Shown here: positions 1 to 4,616 of the stretch, one piece after another | Position numbering within the stretch: the stretch's first letter is position 1 | How the letters are laid out: every line of letters begins with the position of its first letter | NCBI GenBank assembly: GCA_964439135.1 | Contig: CAYTNN010000265.1 | Location: forward strand, 1-5,453 | Reading direction: 5' to 3' | DNA length: 5,453 nt | DNA from: JAFGPJ01 sp964439135 | GTDB taxonomy: Bacteria > Planctomycetota > Phycisphaerae > Sedimentisphaerales > Anaerobacaceae | The notes under the pieces: generated by a model | The model's input: the letters and a program-made list of their open reading frames with translations, nothing else | Told to the model about the DNA's origin: nothing | The model's database searches: none | Position numbers and translations under genes: made by a program

Positions 1-2
1 AG

Positions 3-71
3 CAGTTCGATATGAAGATTTTAAGCCAGAATAAAGAAGCTCAAATGCTCGATTTCTCTGTGAACTCTTGA
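3..71 (+). CDS. Possible 3' end of a + strand gene (partial, doubtful)
   Basis: An open frame enters from the left edge and ends at a TGA at 69-71, giving about 22 residues (QFDMKILSQNKEAQMLDFSV then NS). A second frame also runs in from the edge and stops at 32-34 (AVRYEDFKPE). The hairpin with a T-tract at 151-200 suggests that some + strand transcript arrives from the left, so one of these tails may be real. The fragments are too short to recognise a family or to decide between the frames. Both could be chance. Confidence 0.25.
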   Translation, partial: QFDMKILSQNKEAQMLDFSVNS

Positions 72-150
72 GAAAATTCGGAGAGATTGAGTGCCTGCTA
101 AGATTTGGGGATAACAGGCAGGCTGAAATATTTACTAATTGCACAGCTTT

Positions 151-200
151 AAGTTGCCGTCAGAGGCTAAAACACCCGCCTCTGACAGCAACTTCTTTTT
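151..200 (+). terminator. Intrinsic terminator hairpin between convergent transcripts
   Basis: A 16-bp inverted repeat has arms at 151-166 (AAGTTGCCGTCAGAGG) and 179-194 (CCTCTGACAGCAACTT) with a 12-nt loop. The right arm is followed by CTTTTT at 195-200, the usual U-tract for a + strand terminator. Position 8 of the stem is a C/A mismatch in the + transcript. In the - transcript the same pair becomes a U-G wobble, so the stem is fully paired there. The hairpin begins 21 nt beyond the TPR gene stop codon, so it probably also marks the 3' end of that message, although the - strand has no clear U-tract after it. Confidence 0.8.
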
Positions 201-215
201 AGGGTACTAATATTA

Positions 216-1493
216 TTACGGTATGGCTTTTGCAATCGGAGCATAAGTAACCCGCTTATGCACTCGGATTTCTTCGGCGCGCTGCTCCAGCCTTACTACC
301 TCTGTCATGTTTCCGGTCTTGCGGTGAAGCTGAACCAGCGTTTCCAGCACATCGGCCACTCCCGGGTGATATTCATCAAAAACATTCTCGAGTATTTCTA
401 ACGCCCTGCTACACAGATTTTGTGCTTTGGAGTATTTACCCTGATTTATATAAACCTTTGCGAGACTGTTAAGAGCTATGGCTGTTCGATCATTATTAGT
501 GCCTTGCGAGCTTTCCAAAACTTCCAACGCTCTTTGCAGAACATCTTCAGCCTGGCTGTATTGTTTGCTTAAGAGATAGAATTCTCCAAACCGGCTCAAA
601 ACATCACACTCAACCACGTGCCCGGAATCAGCATGATTTTCAACCTCGTCCAGAGATTTTTCGAGGAACACTTTTGCATTAAGCAAATCCCCCTTAGCCT
701 CGTATAGCCTTGATTTAACCAGCCAGGCAGGGATGAGCAGATGGTGATTCGGGCCATGGACTCTTTCCTGTATCGGAAGTGCTTTTGAAATCAATTCTTC
801 TGCTTCAGCATATCGTCCCCGCTGTACATATAGTGATGCCATACTACTGTATACCTTGGCCGTATAAAGGTGATCCGCCCCAAAGTTTTTTTCAATCGAA
901 GCTATCGCATTCTTAAAATAAGACTCGGCCTTTTCATAGTCACCCTGTGCGGCAAGCAGGCGGGCCATATCTACCTTAAATGGTGCAAGATCCTGATCGT
1001 CTTCAAGGGTAAATCCCCACATAATAGTCAATGCCTGCTCCAGCGTACCGATAGCCTCGTCATAACGGGCCTGCCTGCCGTAAATTTCGCTTAGAATTCT
1101 CAACGTGTAAGCCACATAGGGATGGTTTCGGCCATTCACCTTTTGCTGCATTTCCAGACCCTGCAGGCACATTGTCTCGGCCTCAGCCATCTTGCCCTGG
1201 TTCTTATAAAGATACGCCAGGTCAATCATACATGCACACATTTCGGAATCAGCGGTATTCGTCTTTTTTGCGAGATTAAGTGCCCTCTCCAAAAGAGGCT
1301 GGGCCTTTTCATAACTACCGCAAGCCATGTAAACTCTTGCCATTGATCGCAGCGAGCCGGAAGAATAAGCCCTTTGCGCCGGTGCTGCCGATGCGCTAAC
1401 AATACCCAGGGAAAGTACAATAGAAATGCAGAATATGACAAAAATACGGTTTGTGCTTTTTCGATTTGTCAAAGGGGAAGTTGCTCCCACCAT
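216..1493 (-). CDS. Exported tetratricopeptide (TPR) repeat protein
   Basis: The 425-residue product has an N-terminal signal sequence: a basic stretch with K12 and R16, a hydrophobic core at about 17-33, and an A-S-A signal peptidase-like site near 34-36. The rest is almost entirely TPR. About nine helix-turn-helix units recur every 42 residues from about 50 to 412, with the usual small, aromatic and G-x-Y-x-x-A pattern (for example SMASLYVQRGRYAEAEELI and SLAKVYINQGKYSKAQNLC). The 42-residue period matches the kinesin-light-chain-like TPR_10/TPR_12 class. Such arrays bind proteins or peptides and have no catalytic role of their own. The ATG at 1493 is supported by a GGAGGA ribosome binding site 7 nt upstream and keeps the signal peptide intact. 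The gene is divergent from the heme operon, so a shared pathway cannot be assumed. Export and TPR architecture are seen, but the partner and function are unknown. Confidence 0.88.
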   Translation of the reverse strand: MVGATSPLTNRKSTNRIFVIFCISIVLSLGIVSASAAPAQRAYSSGSLRSMARVYMACGSYEKAQPLLERALNLAKKTNTADSEMCACMIDLAYLYKNQGKMAEAETMCLQGLEMQQKVNGRNHPYVAYTLRILSEIYGRQARYDEAIGTLEQALTIMWGFTLEDDQDLAPFKVDMARLLAAQGDYEKAESYFKNAIASIEKNFGADHLYTAKVYSSMASLYVQRGRYAEAEELISKALPIQERVHGPNHHLLIPAWLVKSRLYEAKGDLLNAKVFLEKSLDEVENHADSGHVVECDVLSRFGEFYLLSKQYSQAEDVLQRALEVLESSQGTNNDRTAIALNSLAKVYINQGKYSKAQNLCSRALEILENVFDEYHPGVADVLETLVQLHRKTGNMTEVVRLEQRAEEIRVHKRVTYAPIAKAIP

Positions 1494-1500
1494 TTTCTAA

Positions 1501-1506
1501 TCCTCC
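1501..1506 (-). promoter_or_regulatory. Strong ribosome binding site of the TPR gene
   Basis: Read on the - strand, GGAGGA lies 7 nt before the ATG at 1493. This is a near-perfect Shine-Dalgarno sequence and fixes the start ahead of the signal peptide. Confidence 0.8.
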
Positions 1507-1596
1507 ACCCAATAATATCAATAATTGGTTACAATATTGCAATTCTCTATTGATGCGTACTGAATCCGTGTTGGTTATTCGTAAGCGCCCTATTAA

Positions 1597-1625
1597 AATA
1601 TAGGATATACATTCATCGAGAGCAA
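1597..1625 (-). promoter_or_regulatory. Candidate promoter for the TPR gene
   Basis: On the - strand a TATATT (-10-like, 5 of 6 to consensus, + coordinates 1597-1602) lies 17 bp from TTGCTC (-35-like, 3 of 6, 1620-1625). Transcription would start near 1590 and give a leader of about 95 nt. The -35 side overlaps the first copy of the AAAAATRGCRTT repeat (1624-1635), which could make that repeat an operator. The assignment rests on sequence match only. Confidence 0.35.
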
Positions 1626-1830
1626 AAATGGCATTCCTGCAATATATTCCGGAGTTGAATCATCCGAGTCCGTCACTCCGTGTGAATTGCCTGATATCTT
1701 ATCGGTTATGAGTAGGAAACATGACGTCTATTGGCAAAAATAGCGTTTTTTCTACAAATTCCCAGATTAACGAACGAGTAACAGAACTTTCCTTGCAATT
1801 ATAAGTAGAACTTACTAAAAATAGCATTTT
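1624..1830 (+). repeat. Three same-direction copies of AAAAATRGCRTT
   Basis: AAAAATGGCATT lies at 1624-1635, AAAAATAGCGTT at 1736-1747 and AAAAATAGCATT at 1817-1828. Copies 2 and 3 match at 13 of 14 positions when extended through the following TT, and copies 1 and 2 both have GC in front. Start-to-start distances are 112 and 81 bp. The core is A-rich to the left and T-rich to the right around RGCR. Copy 1 touches the candidate TPR promoter, and copy 3 lies about 50 bp upstream of the TATAAT box of the heme operon. An operator role is inferred. AT-rich chance similarity is not excluded. Confidence 0.4.
1802..1814. repeat. Short palindrome upstream of the heme operon
   Basis: TAAGT-AGA-ACTTA has perfect 5-bp arms around a 3-bp centre and lies 2 bp from the third AAAAATRGCRTT copy, about 90 bp ahead of the ahbB start. 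The size fits a half-helical-turn operator, but no known regulator box is recognised. Confidence 0.3.
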
Positions 1831-1882
1831 AATGTTAATCCATTCCGATAAGTGTGAAATATAAATAGCTGTAAACGACCCT

Positions 1883-1888
1883 TATAAT
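1883..1888 (+). promoter_or_regulatory. Candidate -10 box of the heme operon
   Basis: A perfect TATAAT ends 17 nt before the ahbB ATG. No good -35 hexamer stands 16 to 18 bp upstream (TATAAA-like sequence only), so an activator or another sigma preference may be involved. The expected start of transcription, near 1895, would leave a leader of only about 10 nt with no Shine-Dalgarno sequence. Confidence 0.4.
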
Positions 1889-1905
1889 CCGTTGCCAGTG
1901 AATAA

Positions 1906-2415
1906 ATGAAAAATCAAATATCTGATATTGAGAGAAGAATATTAGCCGTACTTCAGGAGGGATTTCCGCGAAGCCAAACGCCATATAAGGACATGGCCGA
2001 ACTGGTGGGTATCGACACAAAACGTCTTTTAGCGGTTCTCGAGAATTGGAAGCGCGAAGGCAAGCTCAGACGTATAGGATCGATAGTAGATCATTTAAAG
2101 ATGGGTTTGTCCGGCGGAGCGATGATCGCATGGCGAGTCGAGCCTGAGCAAATTGAGCAGGTCGGCACAACATTGGCTGGATTTAAGGAGATCAGCCACG
2201 TATACGAGCGGAAAACAGCAGAAAACTGGCCATATAACTTATATACAATGGTCCATGGTGTCGATATTCAGGAGGTTGAGCAGATCGTTAAGCGTATGAG
2301 CCGGGCTTGCAGAGTATCTGATTATCGCATACTGATAACCCAAAAGGAGCTCAAGAAGATTCCTCCGACATACGTTACCGGATTGAGTGCCGAGAATATA
2401 AAGGAAGAAGGATAA
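1906..2415 (+). CDS. ahbB: Siroheme decarboxylase subunit, AhbB type (Lrp/AsnC fold)
   Basis: The 169-residue product resembles AsnC/Lrp regulators but carries the signature of siroheme decarboxylase. An N-terminal winged-helix-like part (about 5-55) leads into KLRRIGSIVDHLKMG (53-67). An AsnC-like alpha/beta domain follows, with HVYER at 98-102 and WPYNLYTMVHG at 108-118. AhbA and AhbB together remove two acetate carboxyls from siroheme to give 12,18-didecarboxysiroheme in the cytoplasm. The Y-E-R and W-P-Y-N-L-Y motifs resemble the AhbB (beta) side more than the AhbA (alpha) side as I recall them, and the paralogous NirD/L/G/H proteins of heme d1 synthesis are the main alternative. The start is fixed by an in-frame TAA at 1903-1905, immediately before the ATG. 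No Shine-Dalgarno sequence is visible. It is the first gene of the operon, and the next ATG follows its stop after 2 nt. The neighbouring hemA and AhbD-type gene support a heme role over transcriptional regulation. Confidence 0.82.
   Translation: MKNQISDIERRILAVLQEGFPRSQTPYKDMAELVGIDTKRLLAVLENWKREGKLRRIGSIVDHLKMGLSGGAMIAWRVEPEQIEQVGTTLAGFKEISHVYERKTAENWPYNLYTMVHGVDIQEVEQIVKRMSRACRVSDYRILITQKELKKIPPTYVTGLSAENIKEEG
2407..2412 (+). promoter_or_regulatory. Ribosome binding site of the CcsA/HemX gene inside the ahbB end
   Basis: GAAGGA in the last codons of ahbB lies 5 nt before the ATG at 2418. Together with the 2-nt gap it points to coupled translation of the two genes. Confidence 0.6.
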
Positions 2416-2417
2416 GT

Positions 2418-3299
2418 ATGTTCGACCTGCCTTTGCCTGAGATGGCCGTATTTATTCTCGTTGTTGTTATATGTTTCGCAGCAGCGGTGGTTGGGGTTCT
2501 TCAGTTGCTCAGGCAGGGCGAGAAACTCAGACGCTTTCTTTTGGCCCTTGTTTCATTGGCCGTAACACTCGAAGCGGTGATTCTGATATTCAGGGCCATA
2601 GCGATAAAGGCTGTACCGCTGACAGGACTGTTCGAGTCTATGATTGTCCTTACTATCGTATTCGGCGTAACATACCTTTTTTTAAGTATCGCCATACATA
2701 GAGTATGGTTTTCTTCAGTAATGGCCTGGGTAATGTTATTGCTTGTTGTAATGGCTGGAATTGTTGCCAAACCTGCATCTCAAGCCCAAGCCGCGGCCTC
2801 TACTCCCTGGGCGATTGCCCATGCTATCGCGATGATTCTTGGTGGCGCATCGGCGATGCTCGCTACCGCAAGCGCAGTGCTCTACCTCTTTGCCGAGCGA
2901 AAGCTCAAGCAAAAGAATCTATTACATGTCCTTGGCAAGGTACCCAGCATTGAGAAACTCGAACGTATGAACCTGTTAGGCCTTAAATCATGCTTCGTAC
3001 TAATGACGTTTGGACTGGCAAGCGGCATCGGTCTGGCTGCTACTTCGGCCTCGCTCAATATGACGGCCATTGATTGGCTCACTGACTCTAAAATTGTCCT
3101 TATCGCTATTGTCTGGCTGCTTTTAGGAACGATCATGGTACTGTGGAAAACAATCAAATTAAAGAAAAAGACGATTGCCCACGTAACGCTTGTCGCTTTC
3201 GCCTTGATTCTATTTGCAGTAGTAGGCACTTCGGTATTCTGCGGTACGGGGCATGACTTTGCGGCTTCCGAGGTAAAGGCTGCCGAACTGGTAAAATAA
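2418..3299 (+). CDS. hemX/ccsA: CcsA/HemX-family eight-helix membrane protein
   Basis: The 293-residue integral membrane protein has about eight hydrophobic segments (near 8-31, 39-61, 66-93, 96-117, 131-158, 189-210, 224-243 and 252-275). Family marks of the cytochrome c assembly domain (PF01578) are H135 in WAIAHAIAM, the loop VPSIEKLERMN (175-185) followed by LMTFGLASG, the remnant WLTDSK (220-225), and H255 in the last helix. The two histidines sit where CcsA-type proteins bind heme. The tryptophan-rich WxWD periplasmic motif of true CcsA/CcmC/CcmF heme handlers is not seen. The length also fits HemX, which is encoded next to hemA in Bacillus and affects glutamyl-tRNA reductase levels. 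Placement between ahbB and hemA favours a HemX-like role at the membrane. A role in heme delivery for cytochrome c maturation remains possible. It is followed by hemA after 9 nt. Confidence 0.82.
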   Translation: MFDLPLPEMAVFILVVVICFAAAVVGVLQLLRQGEKLRRFLLALVSLAVTLEAVILIFRAIAIKAVPLTGLFESMIVLTIVFGVTYLFLSIAIHRVWFSSVMAWVMLLLVVMAGIVAKPASQAQAAASTPWAIAHAIAMILGGASAMLATASAVLYLFAERKLKQKNLLHVLGKVPSIEKLERMNLLGLKSCFVLMTFGLASGIGLAATSASLNMTAIDWLTDSKIVLIAIVWLLLGTIMVLWKTIKLKKKTIAHVTLVAFALILFAVVGTSVFCGTGHDFAASEVKAAELVK

Positions 3300-3308
3300 G
3301 AGTAAAAG

Positions 3309-4616
3309 ATGAAAATTGTCGTATTAGGACTCAACCATAAAACCGCCCCGGTGGATATTCGTGAGAAGCTGGCCTTCGATACCGCCGAGACGAGCAGGGC
3401 GCTTTGCGAGCTGAAGAAGAGGTTCGGCCAGGCTGAGTTCGTACTTATATCGACTTGCAACCGTGTCGAGTTGTATTGCGCCGGCAAATCATGCCAGGGA
3501 GCCAACACGGCTAAACTCGCCGAATTCCTCGCAGAGTTTCACAACATTGAGTTGGACAATTTCCGCCAGTTCCTCTACATATACGAGGACGAAGATGCAG
3601 TCAAACATTTGCTGATGGTAGCATCAAGCCTGGATAGTCTTGTGGTGGGTGAGGCACAGATAATCGGGCAGGTCAAAGATAGCTACAAACTTGCTTGTGC
3701 CGCAAAAACCACGGGCAAAACTCTGAATCGGCTGTTTCATTGTGCCTTTGCCACCAGTAAGAAGGTATATACGACGACCTCTATCTCCAATGGCCGGGTG
3801 AGCGTTGCCGGCGTTGCAGTCGAATTGGCCAAGCAGCTCTTTGCGGATATCTCGTCGGCGAAAGTAGTTGTCATTGGTGCCGGCGATACCGGCCAGTTGC
3901 TCGTTCAGCACCTACTCCAGGCCGGAGTCCGGAATATAACTATCGTTAACCGCTCTTATGATCGGGGCCTGAAGGTGGCCGAACAATACGGTATCAGGGC
4001 AGAGAAATGGGAGCGGCTTAATGAGCAGTTGATTAGCACAAATATAGCGATAGCCTCAGCTTCAGTACAGGATTACCTGTTCAGGAAGGACTCGTTCAAG
4101 GAAATAATAGCCCGTCGCAAAGAAGGGACACTGCTGATTATCGATATCGCCGTGCCGCGGAACTTCGAGCCTGCGGTAAACGAGTTAGAAGGGCTTTATC
4201 TTTACAGCATCGATGATTTAGCCGCCGTGGTCGAGCAGAATCGTAAAGCCCGTAAGCGGGATATGGCCAGGGGCATGGAGATTGTACTCGAAAATGTTAC
4301 GGACTTCACCGAATGGTTCGGTGCCAGGGATATAGGGCCTCTGATAGGCCGGATGAAGGAGCAATTCAAGCAAATCAGTGAGAATGAGATGGAACACTTC
4401 TTCGTCGGAGTCAGGCAGGAGGCCTCGTGCAAAGAGGTTATGGAGGCTATGGTCAACCGTATCGTTAATAAGCTGCTGCATTGCGTAATCAAGAACGTCA
4501 ATAACGTAGCCAAGGAAAACGGGGCGACTGAGGCTGCAAAGCTTCTCGACAGCATTGTCAGACAGGCCAAAGAGATAATGTCCGAATCGGATGGTAAGGA
4601 GGATGTAAAACAGTGA
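3309..4616 (+). CDS. hemA: Glutamyl-tRNA reductase
   Basis: The 435-residue protein is full length for GluTR. It reduces glutamyl-tRNA(Glu) with NADPH to glutamate-1-semialdehyde, the committed C5-pathway step to all tetrapyrroles. The N-terminal catalytic domain opens with VVLGLNHKTAPVDIREK and contains ISTCNRVELY with the nucleophile C50, the conserved H100, and SSLDSLVVGEAQIIGQVK (106-123). The Rossmann domain has VVVIGAGDTG (186-195) with the GAGDTG nucleotide loop and IDIAVPRNFEP (278-288). The helical dimerisation domain occupies about 336-435. All expected catalytic elements are present. The start is the first ATG, only 9 nt after the upstream stop, with a weak AAGAG site. The last codons contain the ribosome binding site of the next gene, and the TGA overlaps its GTG. 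HemA is often held down by heme or by HemX-like partners, but nothing in the sequence shows such control directly. Confidence 0.97.
   Translation: MKIVVLGLNHKTAPVDIREKLAFDTAETSRALCELKKRFGQAEFVLISTCNRVELYCAGKSCQGANTAKLAEFLAEFHNIELDNFRQFLYIYEDEDAVKHLLMVASSLDSLVVGEAQIIGQVKDSYKLACAAKTTGKTLNRLFHCAFATSKKVYTTTSISNGRVSVAGVAVELAKQLFADISSAKVVVIGAGDTGQLLVQHLLQAGVRNITIVNRSYDRGLKVAEQYGIRAEKWERLNEQLISTNIAIASASVQDYLFRKDSFKEIIARRKEGTLLIIDIAVPRNFEPAVNELEGLYLYSIDDLAAVVEQNRKARKRDMARGMEIVLENVTDFTEWFGARDIGPLIGRMKEQFKQISENEMEHFFVGVRQEASCKEVMEAMVNRIVNKLLHCVIKNVNNVAKENGATEAAKLLDSIVRQAKEIMSESDGKEDVKQ
4596..4602 (+). promoter_or_regulatory. Shine-Dalgarno sequence that sets the GTG start of the radical SAM gene
   Basis: AAGGAGG near the 3' end of hemA is followed after a 10-nt spacer by GTG at 4613. 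The ATG at 4603 runs straight into a stop, so the GTG is the best start. The next in-frame ATG is at 4640 and has no comparable site. Confidence 0.65.

Larger units (their letters stand above)
1494..1905. other. 412-bp intergenic region between divergent genes
   Basis: No convincing gene is seen. The best open frame is 27 codons on + (1721-1804), with only a weak AGGA-like site before it. The region is AT-rich. It contains the TPR ribosome binding site and candidate promoter, three copies of AAAAATRGCRTT, a TAAGT-AGA-ACTTA palindrome (1802-1814), a 6-bp hairpin CGGAGT/ACTCCG (1650-1655 with 1675-1680), small inverted repeats near 1509-1554, and a TATAAT box at 1883-1888 before the heme operon. 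No tRNA-like or recognisable riboswitch structure was found by eye. Confidence 0.6.

Noticed and set aside
108..118. GGGATAACAGG, an 11-base match to the core of the I-SceI homing endonuclease site
   Set aside because: It covers only 11 of 18 positions, with the ends not matching, and no intron or homing endonuclease gene is nearby. Treated as chance.
92..120. Inverted repeat TGCCTG/CAGGCA with a 17-nt loop
   Set aside because: The arms are six bases with a long loop and no T-tract. It is too weak next to the clear terminator at 151-194.
1440..1452. Fourth AAAAAT-like repeat (AAAAATACGGTTT)
   Set aside because: It lies inside the TPR signal peptide coding region and deviates at the GC core, so it was not counted with the three intergenic copies.
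1650..1680. CGGAGT/ACTCCG hairpin as a terminator or small RNA
   Set aside because: It has a six-bp stem with a 19-nt loop, no T-tract and no promoter in front. Not enough for a separate feature.
1906..2415. Lrp/AsnC-family transcription regulator
   Set aside because: The fold is similar, but the Y-E-R and W-P-Y-N-L-Y motifs and the operon with hemA and an AhbD-type enzyme fit siroheme decarboxylase better.
2882..3508. 208-codon open frame on the - strand
   Set aside because: It lies antisense across the membrane protein gene and the start of hemA, both of which have strong family motifs. It has no recognisable domain or good start signal.
4202..4570. Antisense open frames inside the 3' part of hemA
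   Set aside because: They mirror the hemA dimerisation domain coding sequence and show no ribosome binding site or protein family features.
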